A stretch of DNA of 64,000 nt from Candidatus Bathyarchaeota archaeon (GCA_003164295.1 PLTA01000039.1:245535-309534); one strand, 5' to 3'; positions 1 through 8,650 are shown, counted from the stretch's first letter. Notes: a model not told the origin generated them from the sequence alone. Numbers and translations are program-made.

Positions 1-591
1 CATATTATTTTTGGGATGCCCGAGTTAAGCGACAAAACACAAGCAACAATCTTTAATACAGCGGTTTTTGTTGGTCCCCAAGGATTAATCGGCAAGTACC
101 GTAAAATGTATTTGCCAACGCATAGCGTATTTGAAGAAAAAAGATATTTTCGATCAGGCTATCAAACAGCCGCTTTCCCAACAAGTTTAGGTAACATTGG
201 TTTATGCATTTGCTACGACATTTTCTTTCCAGAAGTACTTCGACTTACCCGCTTGAAAGGCGCACAACTTATTGTGTGCATATCAGCATCTCCAGCGGTG
301 CGAAGAAACTACTTTGAAACATTAACTTGTGCCCGAGCTATTGAAAACACGGCTTATCTCGCTTATGTAAATCTTGCTGGAATTCAAGATGGACTTCAAT
401 TTTGGGGTGGAAGCAGGTTAATTAGTCCATCAGGGGATGTTCTTGCGAATGCAAGGTATGATGAAGAAGACTTTGTTATATGTGAGGTAGATTACAGTGA
501 TCTACGTACTGCAGAAACCTTTATTCCAACGTTAAGGGATATGCGGCCTGAACTTTTTGATAAACTAAAAGAATACTCAGAACTTCTTTAA
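1..591 (+). CDS. Carbon-nitrogen hydrolase (nitrilase family), 5'-truncated by the window
   Basis: The reading frame is open from base 1, so the true start lies upstream; the first in-frame ATG (base 16) is internal. About 196 residues remain, against a usual 260-290. The Lys of the Glu-Lys-Cys catalytic triad is visible in KYRKMYLP and the nucleophile Cys in CICYDIFFPE. The catalytic Glu should be in the missing N-terminal part. The family hydrolyses amides or nitriles in the cytoplasm (omega-amidase, carbamoylputrescine amidase and others); the substrate cannot be told from this half. The family call is firm. Confidence 0.88.
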   Translation, partial: HIIFGMPELSDKTQATIFNTAVFVGPQGLIGKYRKMYLPTHSVFEEKRYFRSGYQTAAFPTSLGNIGLCICYDIFFPEVLRLTRLKGAQLIVCISASPAVRRNYFETLTCARAIENTAYLAYVNLAGIQDGLQFWGGSRLISPSGDVLANARYDEEDFVICEVDYSDLRTAETFIPTLRDMRPELFDKLKEYSELL

Positions 592-620
592 AGGGAAAGG
601 TCACCCTTTGTTAATTTGAA

Positions 621-711
621 TCACAAGTGCATCACAGCCTAATCACAACTTGTGACATCAAGTTTTTTTCAGTATAAATCACAGTGATTTTAACGTGATT
701 GGTGACGTCAC
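621..711. repeat. Cluster of GTGA/TCAC inverted repeats
   Basis: Within 91 bp there are three small palindromes: TCACA-ACT-TGTGA at 643-655, AATCAC-A-GTGATT at 677-689, and the perfect 10-mer GTGACGTCAC at 702-711. Extra half-sites occur at 621 and 632. The same core recurs at 1574-1589 and in 1745-1880. This spacing and symmetry is typical of multi-site binding by a dimeric winged-helix protein; that role is inferred. Confidence 0.6.
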
Positions 712-857
712 GGTTACTTTTTGATCAATATTCAAAAATCTATACACTGAAAAAGTTTGTGCAAAAGTGATAACAGAGAAAAAAGTGTGGGCTAAAAATT
801 GTAATGACCCCAAATTAAAATAAAAACAAGATTAAGTACGTTGCCAAAACTGCAATG

Positions 858-867
858 TTTATATAAA
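858..867 (+). promoter_or_regulatory. TATA box upstream of the 159-aa gene
   Basis: TTTATATAAA in an AT-rich setting matches the archaeal box A. It is the strongest candidate between 591 and 1101 for driving the rightward gene. No BRE was scored. Confidence 0.45.
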
Positions 868-1100
868 ATTAACGCGAAATCGTCAACTATGGCTTGGATA
901 ATTTTGCCTTTTATCTGTTAACTGGCTTTAATTGAGTTTAAAAGCTTAAAATATGCTGAAATTAACCGTATTTTGCTGTTTTACACAATATTTGTCAAGT
1001 TAATTGAGGCTGAACACAACGATATTGTTTGCATAAGCCTTAAAAGTCGAGGGCAGTATACAAAACCGTATTCATTTAGATATACGGAGGAACAGCAGAT

Positions 1101-1580
1101 TTGAAGCTTAAAGACGGCGTACAAGCGTGGTTAACTGGGGCATTAAATGACCCCATTGTTAAAATATTGGCTAAAAATAGCCAATTAACAAAAACTCAGC
1201 TCGAAACGTTGTTAATTGACATTTTAGCTGAAAATATTTCAGGCAAACAGCTAAAATACGATGAAAAAGCCAACTTGCGGCTAACTAAAGCCAAAATAAG
1301 CCGCGGAGCATTTAATAGAACATTAAAACAGTCCAAAGAAAATGTTATAAAATCGATTTACACCGTGTTACTTTTAGGATATTTGGGGGTATTTGAGAGC
1401 ACAACTCTTGATCCCTATCTCGAAATAGCCAATAAACTGCACAATTATGTCGATGCGCACCAAGAGACTCCAGAGAAGGAAGAAGAACTAAAAGACCATC
1501 TAAAAGTCATTGAAATCATACGGCAGGAGCTTGAATCAAGCCTGAAACGGCTTTCTAGTCCATCAGAAGAGGGTTTGTGA
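1101..1580 (+). CDS. Hypothetical protein (159 aa), helical, DNA-binding-like
   Basis: A TTG start is chosen because a GGAGG Shine-Dalgarno (1086-1090) sits 10 nt upstream. The product is Lys-rich and almost wholly helical by composition. A segment around residues 60-80 (LRLTKAKISRGAFNRTLKQS) resembles a helix-turn-helix recognition region, and the C-terminal third is a charged coiled-coil-like helix. I do not recognise a family. It lies in the origin-proximal block, and its stop codon sits inside a perfect 16-bp palindrome (1574-1589). A role in origin biology or regulation is only an inference from context. Confidence 0.7.
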   Translation: MKLKDGVQAWLTGALNDPIVKILAKNSQLTKTQLETLLIDILAENISGKQLKYDEKANLRLTKAKISRGAFNRTLKQSKENVIKSIYTVLLLGYLGVFESTTLDPYLEIANKLHNYVDAHQETPEKEEELKDHLKVIEIIRQELESSLKRLSSPSEEGL

Positions 1581-1589
1581 CGTCACAAA
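1574..1589. repeat. Perfect 16-bp palindrome TTTGTGACGTCACAAA
   Basis: The sequence is identical to its reverse complement and overlaps the stop codon of the 159-aa gene. Its core GTGACGTCAC is the same as the palindrome at 702-711, so the gene is bracketed by two copies of the core. It is a candidate operator or origin-associated protein site. Confidence 0.65.
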
Positions 1590-1902
1590 TCACAGATTAA
1601 GCAATAATTTTGAAGAGTTTTTAACAAATAAAACGCCCAATATATAATGGCAATTAAAAGGTTTAAAATGGCAAAATAGTCGTATATTGAAGGTTATTTA
1701 TGCTATTGATCTATACGAATTATTATTAACAAAAATAAATTGATAACTGTGACGCGTGATATCATGTGAATTGAAGATTAATATCACCAAAACCTTAAAA
1801 AGTCCATGAGCAACTGTGATGTGTGATGCAACCAGTTAAATCACGCAGAATCACGAATGAGTCACAGAGGGAAAAATCACGGTCGAATTTGTAACTGTCA
1901 TT
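1581..1902. other. 322-bp intergenic region rich in GTGA/TCAC half-sites
   Basis: No gene is seen. Two clusters of the GTGA motif occur at about 1746-1770 (including TGATATCA) and 1808-1880, the latter with at least six half-sites in both orientations. The last of these runs right up to the start of the next gene, which suggests direct control of that gene. Confidence 0.55.
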
Positions 1903-2607
1903 TTGGGCTTATTGCTTGTCGTAACAGTGGCAGCATCAATTGAATATTATAGGCAAGTTCGAAAGGCGCAAAAAGAATATGAGAAGGCTAAGGGCATTGT
2001 CGAAGATATTGTTCTTAGTTTTGACCGAGAACTTAAACGTGAAGCCGACAAATTAGATGTGATTGCCTTCAAAATAGAAGGAAACTTTGCTAAAGCTGAC
2101 AATAGTCTAAAAAAAGTTGATACGTTAGAAAAAAGAATACCGCCCTTGGAAAATCAAATGAGCATATTTTCACAGACTAATTCACAAAGCAATGAAAATA
2201 TCCTATCTGGGTTAACGGGTTTGCAATCAAAAGTCAAAGATATTGAAGTATTACAAGAGACATTAAAAGTAAAAATTGCAGGTTTCGAGGAGCAAATTCA
2301 AAAATTCACATTCGCACCAGAAATTAGATCAGAACCCGTCATGCCAATAAAACGAGATAAAGCAATGGCTGCATTAACTGATACAGAAATCTCAGTACTT
2401 GAGATGTTGTCTGCAGAAGGTCCAAAGACAGCGCCTGAAATAAAAGAAAGAGTGCACCTTAGCAGAGAACACACGGCAAGACTAATGAAAAAACTTTATG
2501 AAGAAGGTTATCTAGAAAGGGAAGTAGGCAAAATACCATTTAGCTACAGCCTTAAAAAAGAGATGGAAAAATTCTTAAAGAAACCTGAAAACCCTTCACC
2601 AACATAA
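1903..2607 (+). CDS. Membrane-anchored coiled-coil protein with C-terminal winged helix
   Basis: The N-terminus is a single hydrophobic helix, followed by a basic patch and a long coiled coil (about residues 25-140). A winged-helix domain of MarR/IclR-like layout follows at about 160-215 (TDTEISVLEMLSAEGPKTAP, then SREHTARLMKKL and a wing). The layout predicts a DNA-binding domain tethered to the membrane. The start is uncertain: TTG at 1903 is the first standard start after the in-frame stop at 1858-1860. However, the open frame continues upstream, and adding its FVTVI stretch would complete the membrane helix. A GAGGG at 1867-1871 favours initiation further upstream, perhaps at a non-standard codon. 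It lies beside the predicted origin. Confidence 0.78.
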   Translation: MGLLLVVTVAASIEYYRQVRKAQKEYEKAKGIVEDIVLSFDRELKREADKLDVIAFKIEGNFAKADNSLKKVDTLEKRIPPLENQMSIFSQTNSQSNENILSGLTGLQSKVKDIEVLQETLKVKIAGFEEQIQKFTFAPEIRSEPVMPIKRDKAMAALTDTEISVLEMLSAEGPKTAPEIKERVHLSREHTARLMKKLYEEGYLEREVGKIPFSYSLKKEMEKFLKKPENPSPT

Positions 2608-2661
2608 ACAGCATGAAGAAATTATTGTTAACCCCTTTGTTATTATCAGGCATAATTTAAA

Positions 2662-3096
2662 TTATTTTATCTGCTGCTTCAGTGTTGCTGCTTGAGCAAT
2701 ATTTGGTGCAGTTTTATATTTCAAATTGTTTGATCCACCAGTTCTAAGAAGCATACCTTTGCTTGCCATCCTTGAAAGATAAGTCGAAACTGTGCTTAGG
2801 CTAACAGGCTCTTTAAGCTCTTGTTCATAAACCGACTGGATATCTTTTGAAGAAAACCAAATCAGCGGAAAACTCTTCTGAATTAAGATCTGGACCTTAT
2901 CAAAGCGAGAGAGAGCACGACTTGGCAAAGCAGCGCCGGCGTTAACTGCTGGACCTTCACTTGGTGCACCGCCTAATAACTCGACAAGGTCTAAAAGGCG
3001 TAACGCTTTATCGCGGGTTACTTGACCCTCGAAAGCAATAGTATATCGATTACCATCGCTATCGAACAGCTCCACACGTATTTTACGAGCTGGCAT
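2662..3096 (-). CDS. Winged-helix DNA-binding protein (144 aa), hypothetical
   Basis: The N-terminal 40 residues look like a small beta-rich module (VELFDSDGNRYTIAFEG). A Gly/Ala/Pro linker follows, then a winged-helix fold from about residue 65: SSKDIQSVYEQ, then SLSTVSTYLSRM as recognition helix, then a wing with TGGSNNLKY. It is transcribed away from the origin region, with its start facing orc1/cdc6. Conserved neighbours of orc1 often include such small regulators, but I do not recognise this family by name. Its own upstream region carries many TTCACA motifs that it might bind. Confidence 0.8.
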   Translation of the reverse strand: MPARKIRVELFDSDGNRYTIAFEGQVTRDKALRLLDLVELLGGAPSEGPAVNAGAALPSRALSRFDKVQILIQKSFPLIWFSSKDIQSVYEQELKEPVSLSTVSTYLSRMASKGMLLRTGGSNNLKYKTAPNIAQAATLKQQIK

Positions 3097-3285
3097 TAGT
3101 TGTACACCTTAGGGTTCACAGCTTTACACTTCACAACTTATAGCTGTTATGGTGAAACAGTGAAACTAAAAAAAGGCAAACATAGCTTATTTTGGTTAAA
3201 TCGATCGAATTTTAACTTTGATTAGAATAACCTACTTCACAGCAAATCAGAATAGCTGGAAATTTATAATTCTTGCCTGATTGCG

Positions 3286-3310
3286 CTTCTCCAGTAGAAG
3301 CAGAGGGGTG
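3286..3310 (+). promoter_or_regulatory. Origin recognition box (ORB-like) 1
   Basis: The site reads CCAGTAGAAGCAGAGGGGTG preceded by CTTCT. It keeps the TCCAGT, the GAAGC core and the G-rich GGGGT tail of the archaeal ORB consensus. Confidence 0.75.
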
Positions 3311-3398
3311 CCACATTCACAGTAAACTGACAAGAAGAAGGTAATCTTGAATAAAAGGAAGGTGATTAAGCAACAAAATTATTGCTATTTCACATGTA

Positions 3399-3414
3399 TT
3401 CACAATTTTGTGAA
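3399..3414. repeat. TTCACA-ATTT-TGTGAA inverted repeat
   Basis: Six-base arms around a 4-base spacer. It is part of a scatter of TTCACA motifs between 3110 and 3440 and is a candidate binding site for a dimeric regulator. Confidence 0.5.
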
Positions 3415-3536
3415 CAAAAAATAGTTTGTGATGACAAAGGAAATTTAAAAAGTTATTAAACCGAAAACTTTGTAGCGTTCATGATAAAAATAGATCAGTT
3501 ATCGGTAATTTATCATGGAAATAATGTTTGCAGAGG

Positions 3537-3559
3537 CACCCCTATGTTTCCTCTCGAAG
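3537..3559 (-). promoter_or_regulatory. Origin recognition box (ORB-like) 2, inverted
   Basis: Read on the minus strand it is CGAGAGGAAACATAGGGGTG, with GAAAC and GGGGTG as in known ORBs. Its orientation is opposite to boxes 1 and 3. Boxes 2 and 3 thus flank the AT-rich segment in opposite orientation, as in characterised archaeal origins. Confidence 0.65.
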
Positions 3560-3722
3560 TCTTGAAGTAAAAAAGAAGTTAAGAAATCTCTAAAAAAATA
3601 TTTACAGAAACTTTATCTAAAAATTTTGATAACAAGTATTAATATACGAAATTCTTACTTAACAATCAGAGTATAGTTACTAAATAATAATATATTATGT
3701 CTTTTCTATTTTTGACTATTTT

Positions 3723-3745
3723 TTTCCAGTAGAAGCATTGGGGTG
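3723..3745 (+). promoter_or_regulatory. Origin recognition box (ORB-like) 3
   Basis: TTTCCAGTAGAAGCATTGGG followed by GTG is close to the canonical ORB and shares CCAGTAGAAGC with box 1. It is the site nearest to orc1/cdc6 (148 bp from the start codon). Confidence 0.75.
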
Positions 3746-3892
3746 TGCCTTGCTATCTTTTTTGTTAGTTGGCATCTAATTATTTCATGTTTTTTAAGAA
3801 AATTGTGCGATAGAACTATTTTTTTGTACTATATCATTTATCTTCTCCACACGAAATAACGGTTCTACCACTGTAAGTGAAGGGATGGGAAC

Positions 3893-5125
3893 ATGGGAGA
3901 TCAAAACATATTAGATGACGTATTCGAAAATTTTGTGAACGGCGTTAAGCTGTTTAAAGATAGAGAAGTTTTAAGGCATGATTATCTGCCTGAAAAATTG
4001 CCTCATAGAGAAGAGCAAATAAAGCTTCTTGGCCAAACTGTTGCACCAGTCTTAAAAGATGCACGATGCTCTAATATTTTTATTTACGGAAAAACAGGAA
4101 CTGGAAAAACAGCTGTTACAAAATATGTTTTAAGTCATTTAGAATCTAAGGCAAATGAATATGGTTCACAAGTAAAATTTTGTTATATAAACTGTCGAAT
4201 GACGGGTTCAGAATACCGTGTTTTCGCAGCTTTAAGCCAAAACATCGGTATGTCGATACCTTTTACAGGATTATCGGTTGGTGAAGTTTTTGACCGGTTC
4301 AGGGCAGCTTTGGATTCTTCACGAATAATTTTCATAATAATTCTCGATGAAATTGATGCCTTGATTAAAGACAAGGGTGATGCCTTCATGTACGAATTAA
4401 CAAGGATAAATGAAACGCTAACAAAGAGCAAAGTTGCTATAATTGGCATATCAAATGACCTCCGTTTGAAAGAATTTTTAGATCCTAGAGTTTTTAGTTC
4501 TCTTAGCGAAGAAGAACTGGTTTTTAGGCCATATGATGCAGGTGAGCTTCGAAATATTCTTCTTGAACGCTCAAAACTATCTTTCCACGATGGTGCTTTA
4601 TCTGATTCGGCATTAAGTATATGTTCAGCTTTGGCTGCTGCAGAGCATGGTGATGCAAGGCGAGCTCTTGATTTGTTGCGTGTCGCTGGAGAAGTAGCTG
4701 AGCGTCAAGGAGCAATCGTGGTAACTGAAGAACATGTTCGCCAGGCAGAGAAACATATTGAACATAACCGCGTCGTTGAATCTCTCAAGAATTTGACGCT
4801 GCACTCAAAACTTGTGCTTCTTAGTGTTTATCACCTTAACAAACCAAACGCAACAACAGGCGAAATATACGACATCTACAACGAATTATGTAGTGAAATG
4901 GGTTCAGGGCTTTTGACACAACGTCGTTTAGGCACTCTAATTAACGAACTTGACTCCATGGGTCTTGTAAATGCTAAGGTTGTGAGCATGGGACGTTACG
5001 GCAGAACCAAAAAAATAAGACTTGAAATATCTAGAAGCCTGATTAGAGACGTATTTAATGATGATGCCCGATTCAATCGTTTGATGGATTATTCTCCACA
5101 AAATTCACGCAAAAACTCAAGCTAA
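3893..5125 (+). CDS. orc1/cdc6: Origin recognition protein Orc1/Cdc6
   Basis: This AAA+ ATPase binds origin recognition boxes and loads the MCM helicase. Walker A is GKTGTGKTAV near residue 66, Walker B is IIILDEIDAL near 145, and sensor 1 is IIGISND. The C-terminal 100 residues form the winged-helix DNA-binding domain. At 410 aa it is the standard archaeal length. The ATG start is preceded by GAAGGGATGGGAAC, a workable ribosome site. It reads out of the predicted origin and converges with the PolD small subunit gene 16 bp away. Confidence 0.97.
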   Translation: MGDQNILDDVFENFVNGVKLFKDREVLRHDYLPEKLPHREEQIKLLGQTVAPVLKDARCSNIFIYGKTGTGKTAVTKYVLSHLESKANEYGSQVKFCYINCRMTGSEYRVFAALSQNIGMSIPFTGLSVGEVFDRFRAALDSSRIIFIIILDEIDALIKDKGDAFMYELTRINETLTKSKVAIIGISNDLRLKEFLDPRVFSSLSEEELVFRPYDAGELRNILLERSKLSFHDGALSDSALSICSALAAAEHGDARRALDLLRVAGEVAERQGAIVVTEEHVRQAEKHIEHNRVVESLKNLTLHSKLVLLSVYHLNKPNATTGEIYDIYNELCSEMGSGLLTQRRLGTLINELDSMGLVNAKVVSMGRYGRTKKIRLEISRSLIRDVFNDDARFNRLMDYSPQNSRKNSS

Positions 5126-5141
5126 ATCATCAGCCTTGGAC

Positions 5142-6716
5142 TCAGAGAAATGAGAGAACCGTAATTTCCAATGTTTGCAGGTTTACAACTGGAACCTTTC
5201 CCGGCGTAGGAACCAAACCTAACTTTTCCATATAATCTGTTTGTTGTTGCCAACCGCCAGAATTTACAACGAGTACTCCCCGATAATTTAGGTACCCTAA
5301 AACATGGATGTGCCCCGCATGAAAAATATCTGGGACTCTATCGATGACCAGGTAGTCTCGGTTTTCCGGAGAAAGCATGGTTTTTCCCCCGTAAACTGGC
5401 GCTAAATGACGACTTTGCATTAGAAGCTTCATTGATTTTTCTGGATGTGCATGATCCATTCCGGGTATAACAGCGACTATATCATCTAAGCTTCTACCAT
5501 GGTACATTAAAACTTCCACACCATGCAAACTCAAAAGGCAAGGGCTTCCAACCGAATGAATATTCTTTTTCCCTTTCATCCCCGTCAAGTATCCTTCAGG
5601 TATGGCAGGCTGAGGCAAAGCTTTGCGAGAAGCGTCATGGTTACCTGGAGAAATCACTATTTCTATATACTCTGGAATTTTTTCCAAGTATTTAGCAGCA
5701 AAATTGTATTGTTTGTGAACGTCTTTGATACATAATTCTTGTGCTTGGTTTGGATAAACTCCAACTCCGTCAACGATGTCACCTGCTATTAACACGTATT
5801 TTACTCTGCCTGCAATTTCTTTCATTTGCTCGTTTCCATATTTTCCCCTAAGCCATAATATAAAGCGTTTAAACGCTTTTTTTTCAAACTTGTTGCTCCC
5901 AATGTGAAGATCGGACGTTAAGACAGCGTAAACAGGTTCATCGGCTCTTTGCTGGGGTTTTTTTCCAATATCCGGGAAAATAATGTCTTCAGCAAGGAAA
6001 AGGTTAGTTTTTGTTTTTATTACTGCCAAACAAACTACTGCGTCGGGCAAAAGATTGAGTGCTCTTTTTTTAACTTCTTCCTGCGCTTTTAAGGGCACTA
6101 GCACCGTTGCAGTTCCCTGAAGGTCCTCAACCGATAGTATCATTTGATTTTTTGATTCTCTTTTCTCTGTTATCATACAAATTAACTTGAGTTTTGTTTT
6201 AGGAGGAGATTTTAACGCCTCTGTAATGCTTGTTGCAGATCTAACGTCAATTCTTTGTCTGAGCAAATGTTCGATCCTTCTAAACCTATCCTGAAAATAT
6301 AAAACGTATTCTTCCAATGTCCCGTTGGAACTAAGTTTGCCTGTTGCATCCTCCAATATATTAAGGCTTGATTTAATGTCTTTGGCATGTGGATAAAAAA
6401 TGGCATTCTCATCAGTATTTATTTGATATATTTGCTGAGGAACTGGCGGCTCTATGGGCTTCGGTTCTAGTGGTTCTGTTTGAGTCTCAATTACAGAGAC
6501 CGATAACTGTTGCGCTAAAGTTTCTAAGAAAATTTTGTCAATAAAAAACGGTTTTTCTTCCAAATCGCCGAGCTTTTGAAGTGCTGAATTCATAATGTCT
6601 ATTGGATCAGTAATGTCTGAGTTTTTGCTTAAGAAGTCAAAGGCTTCGCTATTCAATTGATATCCCGCTGCGATAGTTGCCTCGATGGCTTTATGTAATT
6701 TTTCTTGTGCGCTCAT
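5142..6716 (-). CDS. polB: DNA polymerase D small subunit (DP1), 3'-5' exonuclease
   Basis: DP1 is the proofreading subunit of the archaeal replicative polymerase D. The C-terminal half shows the calcineurin-like phosphoesterase motifs in order: DLHIG, GDIVDG, GNHD, YHG and GHIHVLGY, so the nuclease should be active. An OB-fold region (about residues 165-235) precedes it, and the first 110 residues are the usual variable N-terminal part. The length of 524 aa is normal. The large subunit DP2 is not next to it. PolD argues against a crenarchaeal host. Confidence 0.96.
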   Translation of the reverse strand: MSAQEKLHKAIEATIAAGYQLNSEAFDFLSKNSDITDPIDIMNSALQKLGDLEEKPFFIDKIFLETLAQQLSVSVIETQTEPLEPKPIEPPVPQQIYQINTDENAIFYPHAKDIKSSLNILEDATGKLSSNGTLEEYVLYFQDRFRRIEHLLRQRIDVRSATSITEALKSPPKTKLKLICMITEKRESKNQMILSVEDLQGTATVLVPLKAQEEVKKRALNLLPDAVVCLAVIKTKTNLFLAEDIIFPDIGKKPQQRADEPVYAVLTSDLHIGSNKFEKKAFKRFILWLRGKYGNEQMKEIAGRVKYVLIAGDIVDGVGVYPNQAQELCIKDVHKQYNFAAKYLEKIPEYIEIVISPGNHDASRKALPQPAIPEGYLTGMKGKKNIHSVGSPCLLSLHGVEVLMYHGRSLDDIVAVIPGMDHAHPEKSMKLLMQSRHLAPVYGGKTMLSPENRDYLVIDRVPDIFHAGHIHVLGYLNYRGVLVVNSGGWQQQTDYMEKLGLVPTPGKVPVVNLQTLEITVLSFL

Positions 6717-6927
6717 TTTGATCTAATCATGTGAACTCAGTGTCTTAAGCCCATGCTTTTATGCTTAGCTTCTTATGCTTTTGTTTTATTTACTGTTTTT
6801 TGTTTGCGCGATAAATTGTGCGCCTTTCAGAATAGAAGATTTTATTTAACTTGAAAATTGTAAATGCTTGTTTTTACCTTTTTAGTTTAATTATGCTTCG
6901 TTAATTAATTATTCAAAATCAACTTAA

Positions 6928-6936
6928 TTTATATAA
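6928..6936 (+). promoter_or_regulatory. TATA box for the PhoU-family gene
   Basis: TTTATATAA lies 46 bp before the ATG at 6982, which gives a short leader of about 20 nt. It is a standard archaeal box A position. Confidence 0.55.
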
Positions 6937-6981
6937 GCAATGCATAGTTTAGATGTGTTATATCCTGTTTGAGGATTATTT

Positions 6982-7956
6982 ATGAGTGAATCACGCAAAG
7001 TTCAACAAACTCCAACTGGCACATTTTTTGTTTGTGTTCCAAGAGATTGGGCTAAAAAGAACGGTTTGAAAAAAGGAGCTTTGGTAAGTTTGGATGTTAC
7101 TAGTGACGGCAAACTTGTTATTGACCCATCAAATAACATAGAAACGCCGCCACGTGTAACTTCTTTAGCTATAGGTCCCTATTTAGGCCGAGAAATTATT
7201 GGACGATACCTTCTAGGTTACGACATAATCGATATACAAGCAAAAGACAGAATTGACTCAGACGCTAGAAAATTAGTTAAGTCAACCGCAAGTTCGTTGG
7301 CTGGTTTGGAGATTGTAGAAGAAACCAGCTCGAAAATTTCTCTTCAAACCTTAATGCAGCAACCCTCTGGCTTTATACCCCAAAAAATACTCCATCGGAC
7401 TTACGCCATTGTTGCAGGAATGACTCGTGACGCTGCTAACTCCTTTGTTTATGGGGATGTTGAGTTAGCTAAGAACGTTATTGAACGAGATGCAGAGAGC
7501 AACAAGTTATACTTTTTGTTAGTTAGAATTTTGCGCACAATTATTCAAAATCCACGTTTAAGCGAAAAGCTTGGAATCACTCCCATTGAGTGTTTGGACT
7601 ATCGTTTAGCCGCTAGCTTAATCGAAGGCATAGGAGATGCATGCGTGCAAGTAGCGGTAAAAACAATCGCACTCAATGGTGTAAAGATGCCTAATGAACT
7701 GCAAAAATTATTACTTGACTTGCAAGAAACATGCTGTAAAGCTCATGAGCAAGCATTAAAATCCTTTGTAACTAAGGACATTTCTTTAGCAGAAAATGTG
7801 CGTAACCTAAGAGCAAACATTGATGTTACATACTCAAATATCGAACAAGTAGCAAAGGATTCTTCTGTGGACTTAATGCCTCAGCTTTTAGCAGCCGCCT
7901 CTTTCCTTAGACAGATTTATGAACGCAGTGTAGACATGGCAGACTTGGTCGCTTAA
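6982..7956 (+). CDS. AbrB-PhoU family regulator (archaeal phosphate-uptake-regulator type)
   Basis: Residues 1-50 are a SpoVT/AbrB-like swapped-hairpin DNA-binding domain (TGTFFVCVPRDWAKKNGLKKG). Residues about 120-324 are PhoU-like helical repeats with conserved acidic positions (ERDAESNKLYFLLVR). Archaeal proteins with this fusion are thought to control phosphate transport genes. No pst genes are visible nearby, so the target is unknown. It has its own promoter and starts a rightward run with pyrE. Confidence 0.88.
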   Translation: MSESRKVQQTPTGTFFVCVPRDWAKKNGLKKGALVSLDVTSDGKLVIDPSNNIETPPRVTSLAIGPYLGREIIGRYLLGYDIIDIQAKDRIDSDARKLVKSTASSLAGLEIVEETSSKISLQTLMQQPSGFIPQKILHRTYAIVAGMTRDAANSFVYGDVELAKNVIERDAESNKLYFLLVRILRTIIQNPRLSEKLGITPIECLDYRLAASLIEGIGDACVQVAVKTIALNGVKMPNELQKLLLDLQETCCKAHEQALKSFVTKDISLAENVRNLRANIDVTYSNIEQVAKDSSVDLMPQLLAAASFLRQIYERSVDMADLVA

Positions 7957-8026
7957 TCACTTTTCTTCTTTGGGTTTGGTAAAGGGTTAAATTTCCTAGT
8001 TTATATTCACATCAGGGATACCTTAC

Positions 8027-8650
8027 ATGTCAAGTACTACAGATAAAATCGCTGACGCCCTCTTTTCGTCTGGATGCTTAACTTTTGGAAGCTTCAAAAT
8101 TAAGTCAGGCGCCATAAGCCCTTACTACATTGACCTTGCCCGTTTGCTCTCAATACCAAAACAACTTTGCATGGTCGCGGAGGTTGCAGCTGATCAAATA
8201 AGGCAAATCATGGCTTCTGATAAAATAGACAAATTGGCTTCAATTGAACTTAAAGGTGCGTTGATAGTCCCAAGCATTGCCTGCCAAGTAAACTTGCCCT
8301 GTATTATCGTTCGGAAGGAAGCAAAAGCCTATGGTGTTACAGGCAGAATAACCGGTGCACATGTAGCCAAAGGCGATAACATATTGATTTTTGATGACGT
8401 CATAAGTGAAGGCTTATCTAAAATTGAAGCCATTAAACCACTGCAAGAGCTAGGTGGAAATGTTAAACACCTAATGGTTGTTGTTAATCGTGAACAAGGC
8501 GGCATAGAAAAACTGGAACAACTTGGTTTCAAAGTGCATGCTTTAGTTAAAGTTTCTGAAATAGCTAATTCGCTTCAAAATAACAAACGTATTTCAAATG
8601 AGCAGTCTGAAGAAGTTTTAGCTTTTGTAAAGAAATTTCAAGTTTCCTAA
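8027..8650 (+). CDS. pyrE: Orotate phosphoribosyltransferase
   Basis: This type I phosphoribosyltransferase joins orotate to PRPP to give OMP in pyrimidine synthesis. The PRPP-binding motif is ILIFDDVISEG near residue 118, and the preceding Lys-rich loop is IIVRKEAKAYG. Its length of 207 aa fits the family. The motif departs slightly from the canonical DDVITTG, so another orotate-like PRTase is possible. A TATA-like TTTATATT lies at 8000-8007. No other pyr gene is adjacent. Confidence 0.85.
   Translation: MSSTTDKIADALFSSGCLTFGSFKIKSGAISPYYIDLARLLSIPKQLCMVAEVAADQIRQIMASDKIDKLASIELKGALIVPSIACQVNLPCIIVRKEAKAYGVTGRITGAHVAKGDNILIFDDVISEGLSKIEAIKPLQELGGNVKHLMVVVNREQGGIEKLEQLGFKVHALVKVSEIANSLQNNKRISNEQSEEVLAFVKKFQVS

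Larger units (their letters stand above)
592..1100. other. 509-bp AT-rich intergenic region with palindromes and a promoter
   Basis: No coding frame is convincing here. The left part (621-711) is packed with GTGA/TCAC inverted repeats, listed separately. The middle holds a good archaeal TATA box at 858-867. If transcription starts about 25 bp downstream of it, the 159-residue gene at 1101 would have a leader of about 200 nt. I see no convincing structured RNA in that leader by eye. Confidence 0.6.
3097..3892. other. oriC: Predicted replication origin (oriC) region upstream of orc1/cdc6
   Basis: This 796-bp gap has no gene. It holds three sequences matching the archaeal origin recognition box (3286-3310 plus strand, 3537-3559 minus strand, 3723-3745 plus strand). 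Between the second and third is a very AT-rich stretch (about 3590-3720) suited to duplex unwinding. The flanking gene is orc1/cdc6, followed by a PolD subunit, the classic archaeal origin context. Repeated TTCACA/TGTGAA motifs lie at 3110-3420. Archaeal Orc1/Cdc6 binds such boxes as known biology; function here is inferred. Confidence 0.75.
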
